This document shows positions 43,117-50,990 of a DNA stretch of 64,000 nt, piece by piece. Source of the DNA: Bacteroidota bacterium (GTDB taxonomy: Bacteria; Bacteroidota; Bacteroidia; Chitinophagales; Saprospiraceae); NCBI GenBank assembly GCA_029557915.1, contig JAKQHS010000190.1:1-64000 (forward strand), in the 5' to 3' direction. The notes under the pieces are model-generated. The model worked only from the letters and a program-made list of their open reading frames with translations, was not told where the DNA came from and searched no databases. The translations under genes were made by a program, and so were the position numbers. Positions within the stretch are counted from its first letter, which is position 1, and every line of letters starts with the position of its first letter.

Positions 43117-43770
43117 TTAATCCCGCCAAAGGATAGGAAATAAAAATACCGACAGTGCAAAGGTAATCAAGTTCATGGCGAAGATGGACAGGAGGTCCTT
43201 ATAATAATTACTGTCCTGGATCAATTCGATCGCCACGAGGCACAGACGACTGCCTGCCATGAGGATCGGGAAAATAAGAGGGGTAGCCAATATGGTCATC
43301 ACCACCGCCTGGTCCCCGGACTTGGCAGTAATCAGGGAAATAAAGGTAAAAATCAAGGATATTCCACTGGTACTCAATACCATAGTTAAAATGAACAAGG
43401 GCCAATGGGTAACGGGAAGGGTAAAAAACAAACCGATCAGAAGAATAGCCAGGGCATTGAGCCCGAGCAGGAGGATCAGGTTGTAGAGGACTTTGGAAAA
43501 ATAAACGGACAAAGGCCTGGCCAGGGTATAAATATACCAGTGCCTTTGTTTCACTTCCCGGCTGAAACAGCCTTGTACCGTATTGATTGACAGGAATATA
43601 AGTACAATCCACAACAGTCCGGTCCAGGTCATTCGTTCCACCCTCATCAGGGAATAGTACAGCACCAGAATGATGGAAAACAAGTACAAACTGATCGAAG
43701 TCAGAGCCTGCTTATTGCGCAATTCACTTTTAAAATCCTTTCCCAATAATCCAAAGACCTCTCTCAGCAT
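43117..43770 (-). CDS. ccmB: Haem exporter protein CcmB
   Basis: A 217-residue inner-membrane permease subunit with six predicted helices. The family wording is clear in the start LLGKDFKSELRNKQALTSIS, WIVLIFLSINTVQGCFSREV, KVLYNLILLLGLNALAILLI and the ILATPLIFPILMAGSRL segment. CcmB works with the ATPase CcmA, which is not in the window, to drive cytochrome c maturation. First gene of the leftward run; an exact -7 box is 16 nt ahead. Confidence 0.9.
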   Translation of the reverse strand: MLREVFGLLGKDFKSELRNKQALTSISLYLFSIILVLYYSLMRVERMTWTGLLWIVLIFLSINTVQGCFSREVKQRHWYIYTLARPLSVYFSKVLYNLILLLGLNALAILLIGLFFTLPVTHWPLFILTMVLSTSGISLIFTFISLITAKSGDQAVVMTILATPLIFPILMAGSRLCLVAIELIQDSNYYKDLLSIFAMNLITFALSVFLFPILWRD

Positions 43771-43786
43771 TATTTTTCTTCTCGGG

Positions 43787-43794
43787 CAAAATTA
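43787..43794 (-). promoter_or_regulatory. Candidate -7 box for the ccm-gdh-lrp run
   Basis: TAATTTTG on the minus strand, exact TAnnTTTG, 16 nt before the ccmB ATG. The nearest upstream TTG is only 14 nt away, so no proper -33. Confidence 0.45.
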
Positions 43795-43878
43795 ACAGTA
43801 TTTTATACCAAGTCGATTAAAATTAAGAAAAAGTGGCATCTTAATTGTCTTATATATTACACAATAAATACATTTGTT

Positions 43879-43886
43879 TATATTTG
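43879..43886 (+). promoter_or_regulatory. Candidate -7 box for the amidase gene
   Basis: TATATTTG, exact TAnnTTTG, 19 nt before ATG 43906, in an A/T-rich gap with repeats of TTTGTTTA. No -33 in range. Confidence 0.45.
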
Positions 43887-43905
43887 TTTAACAATTCTTT
43901 GTCCC

Positions 43906-45276
43906 ATGAAACAGTGTATCTACCCAAAAGGTAAGGCCCAGATTATCGGCATTTTTATGCTATTATCGGCTTATTCCCCGCTTATTGCTGAAAATTATAT
44001 CAGTGTCAAGATTAAAAGCGGGGATGGTCTGTATTCCCTGTTCAGGCGGTACCAGCTTCCCGCCAACAGTTGCAATATCAACCAGTTTAAACAAATCAAC
44101 CAGTTGAAGGATATAAACAAATTGCTCCTTGACCGGACCTATAGGCTTCCGGTCCTGCTCATGCCGTTCAATGGGAAAAGTGTAAGCACTTCCGTTCCGG
44201 GTATTGACAAGTCAACGGTGGTTAGAATTATCAATTACAACAAAACCGTTTATACCAATAAGCTTAGAAAATTGCCTTACAACCAGAGCAAATTGGTATG
44301 GATCCCTTATCATGAACTGAATTGTTCATCGGGATCGGCGATGAAGTCCTCTTCCGCTTCCGTGCGGACTACCCTTGCGGTGAGTTCTGCGAAACCGGCA
44401 TCCGCCGTCAAGCCGGCGGCAAGCCCTTCAGTAAAGAGCGTGAACAGCAAGCCTGAAACGGTCAAAGTAGAAAATGACCTGGAATCTACCGCCGAGACCA
44501 CTTCCAATCTTGAACCCGCGGTCAGCGAAAAAGCAGGGCTGCGTACCCGTACCGTTCCGCTCTTCGGACCAGATTTTAAGGAGATCCGGATCGAAAGCGA
44601 ACTCCTGAAAAATAAAGTATTCTACCTGGTCAGCGGTCATGGGGGACCTGACCCGGGCACCATGTACCAGGGCCAGAACATGACGCTTTGCGAAGACGAA
44701 TACGCCTATGATGTGACCCTCCGACTGGCCAGAAAACTGATGGAACGGGGTGCAACCGTACACATGATCGTACAGGACCCAAACGACGGCATCCGAAATA
44801 ATATGTACCTGCCCATGGACAAGGATGAAAAATGCATTACGGGTTACCCCCTGGTATTGAACCAGCGCCTGCGCCTTACCCAGACTACCGATGCCGTGAA
44901 TGACCTGTACCGGATGCACCGCAAACAAGGCATTGCCGAGAAGGATCAGGTAGCCATCCATATCCATGTCGATTCACAACACAAGGACCTTCGGAAAGAC
45001 GTCTATTTTTATTACCAGGAAGACAATAAACATTCGCTGGAAATCGCCCGGAAGATTCAGAAAACCCTGGATAACAAATACCAGGACCTGGCGGGCAGGA
45101 GTTACAACGGCACCATCAGCAGCCGGAACCTGTTTGTCATGCGCAACACCATCCCTTCAACCATTTTTATGGAACTGGGCAATATACAGAACACGATGGA
45201 TCATAAAAGGCTCCTGATCTCCTCCAACCGCCAGGCGCTGGCGGAATGGATCTATGATGGCATTGCCGGAGAATAA
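43906..45276 (+). CDS. N-acetylmuramoyl-L-alanine amidase, LysM-like head
   Basis: A 456-residue exported hydrolase of peptidoglycan that cuts the lactyl amide between sugar and stem peptide. The N-terminus has a signal-like hydrophobic stretch (about 12-28), then a LysM-like segment (VKIKSGDGLYSLFRRYQLPA), a Ser/Ala/Val-rich linker (about 145-210) and an Amidase_3 domain from about 240. The zinc ligands are visible: YLVSGHGGPDPG (His), CEDEYAYDV (Glu) and VAIHIHVDSQ (His); FMELGNIQN gives the catalytic Glu. The LysM segment may place it at the division septum. The ATG follows a clear -7 box. Confidence 0.9.
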   Translation: MKQCIYPKGKAQIIGIFMLLSAYSPLIAENYISVKIKSGDGLYSLFRRYQLPANSCNINQFKQINQLKDINKLLLDRTYRLPVLLMPFNGKSVSTSVPGIDKSTVVRIINYNKTVYTNKLRKLPYNQSKLVWIPYHELNCSSGSAMKSSSASVRTTLAVSSAKPASAVKPAASPSVKSVNSKPETVKVENDLESTAETTSNLEPAVSEKAGLRTRTVPLFGPDFKEIRIESELLKNKVFYLVSGHGGPDPGTMYQGQNMTLCEDEYAYDVTLRLARKLMERGATVHMIVQDPNDGIRNNMYLPMDKDEKCITGYPLVLNQRLRLTQTTDAVNDLYRMHRKQGIAEKDQVAIHIHVDSQHKDLRKDVYFYYQEDNKHSLEIARKIQKTLDNKYQDLAGRSYNGTISSRNLFVMRNTIPSTIFMELGNIQNTMDHKRLLISSNRQALAEWIYDGIAGE

Positions 45277-45304
45277 GCGTTCCTAGGGATTTCTTTGAAC
45301 CTTC

Positions 45305-46285
45305 TCAGGCCAATAACAAATTACAGCCCCTGATATCGCTGCGGTCCAACCTGCCCAGCACTTCAAACCGGCCGTCCCCGTAAACCCGGCCGAGGTCATC
45401 AGTCGCAATAAAAGCGCAGGAATCCACATTGGCGAGGTCGATGATGTTTAAGGCGGCCTGCTGCCCAGGCTGTTCCCTGCTGAGCGGATCGTTGATCTGC
45501 CGGGGAACCACCCTCATGCAGGGGCCCGGAACAAATAACCCCTCCGAAAGCGCATAGGCCTGGGACATCAATTCAGTCATCCCGTATTCCGAACAGACCG
45601 AGGTCACGCCAAAATTTTCCATGATCTTTTGATGAAGTTCCTGCCGGGTCATTTCTTTTTCCCTGCCTTTCATCCCGCCGGTTTCCATGACGAGGGTATC
45701 CCCGGAAAGCTGCAAGCGCATGGGCCAGTTGTATAGCGCATAACTCACCCCCCAGAGAATCGTTGGTTCTTTTATGGTTTTCTCCAGTTCGACGCTTAAA
45801 CCTGCAGGATCGGAGTGATAATACCCCCCCTGGCCCCTCTTCATGAATTGATCCAGCATATACAGCAGGGACGACGCTTGATTTTCCGCATAGGATGGAA
45901 GGACTGCGAGGTGCCTGAATTGGCCAGGCTGCTGACCGAAGATATGGCTAAAACAAACAGAGGCCATTTCATGATACCAACCGGGTTCCCGGAGGAAATG
46001 CCGGCTTCTTTGCTGGCCTGTGGTGGCGCTGCTTTCAAATACCAGGGAGGGATTGTAGGAACCGGTCCGGACTTCTTTGGTTTTAAAAAACTCGATGGGC
46101 AGGCAGGGGATTTCTTCGCAAGTATTGACGGCAGGCGCACTGCCATAAAGCAGGTCAAGGTATGCCCTGTAGACCGGGTTAAAGGCATACTGGGCTTCGT
46201 ACAACCTCAGGGCAAGCTCATCAAACACGAAGCCCCCAAGCCGGATAAGGTCCATGATCCCCTTCCGTTCCGTTTCCCAATGCAT
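45305..46285 (-). CDS. LuxE-like acyl-adenylate enzyme
   Basis: A 326-residue member of the LuxE/acyl-protein synthetase group of adenylate-forming (ANL) enzymes. LVFESSATTGQQRSRHF is the ATP-binding loop, SEYGMTELMSQAY the second motif and RFEVLGRLDRSDIRGCNLLL the hinge. In bioluminescent bacteria LuxE activates a fatty acid; here no luxC or luxD partner is near, so a role in making an acyl or amino-acyl adenylate for another pathway is more likely. ATG 46285 is the first start; ATG 46255 (MDLIRLGG) is possible. Confidence 0.8.
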   Translation of the reverse strand: MHWETERKGIMDLIRLGGFVFDELALRLYEAQYAFNPVYRAYLDLLYGSAPAVNTCEEIPCLPIEFFKTKEVRTGSYNPSLVFESSATTGQQRSRHFLREPGWYHEMASVCFSHIFGQQPGQFRHLAVLPSYAENQASSLLYMLDQFMKRGQGGYYHSDPAGLSVELEKTIKEPTILWGVSYALYNWPMRLQLSGDTLVMETGGMKGREKEMTRQELHQKIMENFGVTSVCSEYGMTELMSQAYALSEGLFVPGPCMRVVPRQINDPLSREQPGQQAALNIIDLANVDSCAFIATDDLGRVYGDGRFEVLGRLDRSDIRGCNLLLA

Positions 46286-46358
46286 GCTGCAATGATCGTA
46301 AAAATATGCCAGGCCAAAGCCGGTACGTGAACCAAAAAACCCGGATATTTACCTGTTC

Positions 46359-46853
46359 ATGATGGGAAAACGAATCCTCTTTCTGACCTTATTCCTGGTG
46401 GTCGTCCTGATCCAGGCCTGCATCATTGCGCCGGATTATCCGATCATCCCTGAAATCAGTTTTGAAGGGGTCAACAAGACCGTGGTCGATCAGGGCAGGG
46501 CCCGGGACGATTCCCTGTACATCCGGATTGCCTTCACAGACGGGGACGGGGATATCGGAGACGAACAAAACAAAGCGAATATTTTTATGGAGGATGACCG
46601 GGATGGAATGCTGGTGACCTACAGCATGCCTCTGATCCCGCAAAAAGGGGTGGCCAACGGGGTTTCCGGAACCATTACGATCCTTCATACTACCCTGTTC
46701 AACGTCTGCTGTTATTACCCCAATGCCGATCCCTGCAGCATCCCGGACAAACCCACCACGGATACCGTGACCTACAGCATTTATATTGAAGACCGGGCCG
46801 GACATAAAAGCAATGTGATCAAGATGCAGCCCATCGTGATCAATTGCAAATAA
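46359..46853 (+). CDS. Putative lipoprotein, unknown
   Basis: A 164-residue protein not recognised. It has a signal peptide with a lipobox VVVLIQACIIAP (Cys21), then a beta-rich region containing AFTDGDGDIGDEQNKANIF and CCYYPNADPCSIPDK, with four cysteines in the latter half and near the end that may form disulphides. The DGDGDIG pattern looks like an acidic calcium-binding loop. It is convergent with the saccharopine dehydrogenase-like gene (10 nt) and divergent from the LuxE-like gene. Confidence 0.75.
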   Translation: MMGKRILFLTLFLVVVLIQACIIAPDYPIIPEISFEGVNKTVVDQGRARDDSLYIRIAFTDGDGDIGDEQNKANIFMEDDRDGMLVTYSMPLIPQKGVANGVSGTITILHTTLFNVCCYYPNADPCSIPDKPTTDTVTYSIYIEDRAGHKSNVIKMQPIVINCK

Positions 46854-46863
46854 ACAGACTCTC

Positions 46864-48003
46864 CTATTTTGCGTAAACCCGGGTCACGAAGGGCCCTTCC
46901 ATAAAGCGGTAGGGGTCGATCTGGCTTTGGAATACCGGGCCTTTCCAGTTTTCCGTCAACAGCATCCTGGCGATTTCCGCCATCGGAGCGGCCGTGGTGG
47001 CCTGGATCGCCTTTAACTTGAGCTCGCCCCAGTTGATCTGGTTGATCCAATAAGACCTTTCATTCAGCCAAAGGGTATTGTTGGCATCCCTGCCCTGGGC
47101 GGAACTGTAGATCAAAACAAAATCTTCCTCCACCATCGGTATGTTTTCCAGCATGATGCGCTGCAATTCATCGATTTTATTCCGGTTTTGAGGAATGGTG
47201 GATGCCGAGATCTTGACCCAGTCGTAATGGCCCGGGAATCGAAGGGTTTTATAATCCAGTTCCGCCAATTTTCCTTTGAAAAAATCGGGCAGGTCGGCGG
47301 CCCCCCCGGAAGTGAGGTCCGCTTCAAAATGAATGCCGTCGATGATCAGCCGCTCCCTTGAAGACAGCGCCGGCACCAGGGTTTTCTGGTAATTGCGGAT
47401 GACCACACAATCTTCCAGGTATTCCGTAGCCACTCCCACGGGGCTCCAGGTAAATCCGTAAAAATGAGGGTCCCGGCAATTCAACGGCAGGGCCCCTACC
47501 CGCATAACGATCTTATCCGCCTTTTCCACGGGGTATTCCCTGAAGAGATCCAGGTAAAGCCGGTGCGCAAGGATATCGATAAATCCGGGCGCCAGTCCGG
47601 TTTGCAGTACAAAGGCGGTATCCGCCCCCTGGGCGATCCGGATCACTTCTTCCGTTTCCTTTACATATTCAGTGAGGTTTACGTAATGCAGGTTGAATTG
47701 CCGGGCCAGCCGGGCGATGCGGGGCGCCTGGGTGCCGGGTAGACAATCGAGTACAATACTGCTCGATCTCAGGATGGAATCCATCTCTTCATTGCTCCCC
47801 GCCGCAGGCATGGAGAAGGTTTTGACCTGTTCCGTATTCACCTGGCCGGATCGCAACCATTGTAAGGCGCTTTCGCAGGCCCTGGGATTTTGATCTCCGA
47901 TAAAGACACGGAGCCCGTCCCCGTAATGATCCGCAAGCATGAGCGCTACGGCTCTGCCTATCCCGCCGGCACCTGCGATCACAATCTGCCTGGTTTCGTT
48001 CAT
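46864..48003 (-). CDS. Saccharopine dehydrogenase-like oxidoreductase
   Basis: A 379-residue NAD(P)-dependent enzyme of the saccharopine dehydrogenase superfamily: Rossmann start VIAGAGGIGRAVALMLADHY, then VLDCLPGTQAPRIARLARQF, HYVNLTEYVKET, and LQTGLAPGFIDILAHRLYLD, all shared by the family. Saccharopine dehydrogenases act in lysine synthesis or breakdown through 2-aminoadipate semialdehyde, and related ones work on carboxynorspermidine. No lysine gene lies beside it, so substrate is open. An exact -7 box is 21 nt before the ATG. Confidence 0.82.
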   Translation of the reverse strand: MNETRQIVIAGAGGIGRAVALMLADHYGDGLRVFIGDQNPRACESALQWLRSGQVNTEQVKTFSMPAAGSNEEMDSILRSSSIVLDCLPGTQAPRIARLARQFNLHYVNLTEYVKETEEVIRIAQGADTAFVLQTGLAPGFIDILAHRLYLDLFREYPVEKADKIVMRVGALPLNCRDPHFYGFTWSPVGVATEYLEDCVVIRNYQKTLVPALSSRERLIIDGIHFEADLTSGGAADLPDFFKGKLAELDYKTLRFPGHYDWVKISASTIPQNRNKIDELQRIMLENIPMVEEDFVLIYSSAQGRDANNTLWLNERSYWINQINWGELKLKAIQATTAAPMAEIARMLLTENWKGPVFQSQIDPYRFMEGPFVTRVYAK

Positions 48004-48024
48004 TGATTTGGTTTAAAGTCGCCG

Positions 48025-48032
48025 CAAAACTA
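48025..48032 (-). promoter_or_regulatory. Candidate -7 box for the saccharopine dehydrogenase-like gene
   Basis: TAGTTTTG on the minus strand, exact TAnnTTTG, 21 nt before ATG 48003. The opposite gene at 48101 has a one-mismatch box TAGAATTG close to its start. Confidence 0.45.
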
Positions 48033-48100
48033 AGCATTCCCGGAAGGGATTGAGCAGCTAAAGTTATTTTTACCGCTCCAATTGTATTAGAATTGCATTC

Positions 48101-50989
48101 ATGAATGAGGAGAATCTCAAGGCGCTGCTAGCCTCCCTGGAAGGATCGCTTTCCTGGGACGAAACCAACCGGACCATTTACGCTACGGACGCCTCCGTAT
48201 ACCGGAAATTACCCGCCGCCATCGCCCTTCCAAAATCCGTGGACGACCTGAAAAAACTGATCCGGTTTGCCCATGAAAATAAAACCAGCCTTATTCCAAG
48301 GACCGCAGGGACTTCCCTGGCCGGCCAATGTGTCGGGGAGGGCATCGTGGTCGATTTCTCCGCCCATTTAAACCAGGTTCTCGAAATCAACAAGGAGGAA
48401 AAATGGGTCAGGGTGCAGCCGGGTATGGTCCGGGACAAATTGAACCAGGTCCTGGCTCCCCTTGCTTTGTTTTTCCCTCCGGAAACGGCCACGGCAAACC
48501 GAGCTATGATCGGCGGAATGGTGGGCAACAATTCCTGCGGGGCCAATTCGATTGTATACGGCACCACCAGGGATTATGTGCTGGAAATAAAAGCCCTGCT
48601 CAGCGACGGGAGCGAAGCGGTATTCCGATCCATCCGCCCTGAGGAAGTGAACCGGAAAACCGGTCTTGAAAAAAAAGTGTATGACCACGTTCTGGATGAA
48701 CTCGGCCACGAAGAAACCGTTCATGAGATCCGGAGCCAGTTTCCGAAAAAAAACATCCACCGCCGCAATACGGGTTACGCGGTGGATATGGTCCTGAACG
48801 AACTGGAAAAAGGACAGGTCGACCTGACCCGCCTGATCTGTGGATCGGAAGGCACCCTGGTGATGGTCACTGAACTGACCCTGAAACTGGTGGACCCTCC
48901 CCCGCCCTTTAACCTGATCGTGGTACCCCATTTCCATTCCATACACGAATGCATGAAGGCGGTGGTGGCCATTATGAAGCACCGTCCTTTTGCCTGCGAA
49001 CTGATGGACCGCGTGATCCTGAAATGCACGGATGGCCACGAAGTGTACAAGACATATAAATTCTTTGTGGACGGGGACCCGGAGGCCTTGCTCATGGTTG
49101 AATTCAGGGGTAACCACCAGGAGGAGATTGAACATCAGGCCCGGGAGTTGATCGAAGAACTCAAATCCCTCTCCTTCGGTTATGCCTGGCCCATTGTAAG
49201 GTCCCCGGAAACCAAAAAGGTCTGGGACCTCCGCAAAGCGGGTTTGGGCTTATTGGCCAATATGGAAGGAAAAGCCAGGGCCATTGAATGTATAGAAGAC
49301 ACTGCCGTAGCACTCGAAGATCTTCCCGCCTACATCGAGGAATTCGCTGCGCTGATGGAAACATATGGTCAAAAACCCCTGTATTATGCGCACGCCGGGG
49401 CGGGTGAATTGCACCTCCGGCCGGTCCTGGACATGCACGACCCGGAAGAAGTAAAGGAATTCAGGGCCATCTGCGAAGACAGTGCCCGCCTGGTGAAAAA
49501 ATACGGCGGATCGCTCAGCGGAGAGCATGGAGATGGCCGCCTTCGGGGGGAATTCATTCCCCTCGTGATGGGGCAGAAAAACTATGAACTTTTTATCCGG
49601 ATCAAGGAAACCTGGGACCCGCATTACATTTTTAATCCGGGTAAGATCGTTCATGCTCCAAGAATAGATGAGGACCTGAGGTATACCTATGAAAGGGCAG
49701 GAAAAGAGCCGGAAACCCAGTTTGATTTCAGTGGACAGGGGGGATTTTTTCATGCCTCGGCCAGGTGTTCCGGGTCCGCCGACTGCCGTAAACAGGCCTC
49801 CATGGGAGGGACCATGTGCCCCAGTTTTATGGCCACCCGACTCGAAAAGGACACCACCCGTGCGCGCGCCAACGCCCTGACCGCCTTTTACAGCGATCCA
49901 TCCTTGTCTTCCATCCGGGATATGGATTCGGTGAAGGAAATCCTGGACCTCTGCCTGTCCTGCAAGGGTTGTCGCAACGAATGCCCTTCCAATGTGGATA
50001 TGACCCTGCTCAAGGCCGAATTTACCCACCAATACCGGATGAAGAAGGGCCTCCCCTGGCGTTCCATGTTGTTCGGCGGAATTGACCATATAAACTCGGT
50101 AGCCGGTTTGATGCCCGTTTTGGCAAACAAAATCCAAAACAACCGTATCCTGAAAAAATGGATCGGGATACATCCGGACCGCAGCCTTCCCGCCCTGGGC
50201 AGCCATAGCCTGAGACAATGGACCAGTAGGTTCAAACCTTCGGCATCTTCCGGCAAACAACCGGTTTTGTTTTTTATTGATGAATTTACCAACCGGTACG
50301 ACGTGCAGGCCGGAATCAAGGCGATCCTTTTATTGGACCGCCTGGGTTTTCCCGTGCGATTTGCAAAACACCGTTCCAGCGGCAGGGCCCAGTTTTCGAA
50401 GGGCCTCCTCCCCGAGGCTAAAAAACTGGCTGCCTGGAATCTCCGAGTCCTGTCGGAATTTATACCCACACACCAGGTGGTGGGGCTTGAACCCTCGGCA
50501 ATACTCAGTTTCCGGGATGAATTTCCTAAATTGTTTCGGGGGGCGGAACAGGCCAAAGCAGAAGCCCTGGCGGCCCACTGTTTTACCATCGAAGAGTTCC
50601 TTTTCCATGAAATGCAGAAGGGAAATATCAGCGGGCAGGATTTTGACCAGACCCCCAGGATCCTCCTGATCCATGGTCATTGCCATCAGAAAGCCCTTTC
50701 AAAAATGGAATACACCTCCTTCCTGCTGGGTTTGCCCGCAGGCCATTCGGTGTCAACCATAGCTTCCGGATGTTGCGGCATGGCGGGAAGTTTTGGATAT
50801 GAGACGGAACATTATTCTCTGTCCATGCAGATTGGTGAACTGGTTTTATTCCCGGCGGTCCGTGCCGCATCTCCGGAGACCCGGGTTGTGGCTGCCGGTA
50901 CCAGTTGCAGGCACCAGATTTTGGATGGCACGGCCAGGAAAGCATTTCATCCCGTGGAAATCCTCTGGGAAGCCCTTAAATCCGCATGA
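48101..50989 (+). CDS. YdiJ-like FAD/iron-sulfur dehydrogenase
   Basis: A 962-residue fusion of a FAD-linked D-2-hydroxy acid dehydrogenase (about 1-520) and an iron-sulfur/CCG part. Landmarks are the FAD-binding PRTAGTSLAGQCVGEGIVVD and GMVGNNSCGANSIVYGTTRD, and the catalytic SGEHGDGRLRGEF. Two cysteine groups follow: C-x5-C-x10-C near 555 (SADCRKQASMGGTMCP) and CLSCKGCRNECP near 617, likely holding 4Fe-4S clusters, then CCG-type HGHCHQKAL and SGCCGMAGSFGYE near the end. E. coli YdiJ is a D-2-hydroxyglutarate dehydrogenase; D-lactate or other D-2-hydroxy acids are possible here. Electrons likely pass to quinone. It ends 1 nt from the convergent tamB stop. Confidence 0.9.
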   Translation: MNEENLKALLASLEGSLSWDETNRTIYATDASVYRKLPAAIALPKSVDDLKKLIRFAHENKTSLIPRTAGTSLAGQCVGEGIVVDFSAHLNQVLEINKEEKWVRVQPGMVRDKLNQVLAPLALFFPPETATANRAMIGGMVGNNSCGANSIVYGTTRDYVLEIKALLSDGSEAVFRSIRPEEVNRKTGLEKKVYDHVLDELGHEETVHEIRSQFPKKNIHRRNTGYAVDMVLNELEKGQVDLTRLICGSEGTLVMVTELTLKLVDPPPPFNLIVVPHFHSIHECMKAVVAIMKHRPFACELMDRVILKCTDGHEVYKTYKFFVDGDPEALLMVEFRGNHQEEIEHQARELIEELKSLSFGYAWPIVRSPETKKVWDLRKAGLGLLANMEGKARAIECIEDTAVALEDLPAYIEEFAALMETYGQKPLYYAHAGAGELHLRPVLDMHDPEEVKEFRAICEDSARLVKKYGGSLSGEHGDGRLRGEFIPLVMGQKNYELFIRIKETWDPHYIFNPGKIVHAPRIDEDLRYTYERAGKEPETQFDFSGQGGFFHASARCSGSADCRKQASMGGTMCPSFMATRLEKDTTRARANALTAFYSDPSLSSIRDMDSVKEILDLCLSCKGCRNECPSNVDMTLLKAEFTHQYRMKKGLPWRSMLFGGIDHINSVAGLMPVLANKIQNNRILKKWIGIHPDRSLPALGSHSLRQWTSRFKPSASSGKQPVLFFIDEFTNRYDVQAGIKAILLLDRLGFPVRFAKHRSSGRAQFSKGLLPEAKKLAAWNLRVLSEFIPTHQVVGLEPSAILSFRDEFPKLFRGAEQAKAEALAAHCFTIEEFLFHEMQKGNISGQDFDQTPRILLIHGHCHQKALSKMEYTSFLLGLPAGHSVSTIASGCCGMAGSFGYETEHYSLSMQIGELVLFPAVRAASPETRVVAAGTSCRHQILDGTARKAFHPVEILWEALKSA

Positions 50990-50990
50990 A

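Noticed and set aside
48368-49135. 255-codon minus-strand frame inside the YdiJ-like gene
   Set aside because: Antisense to the conserved FAD domain; no family similarity.
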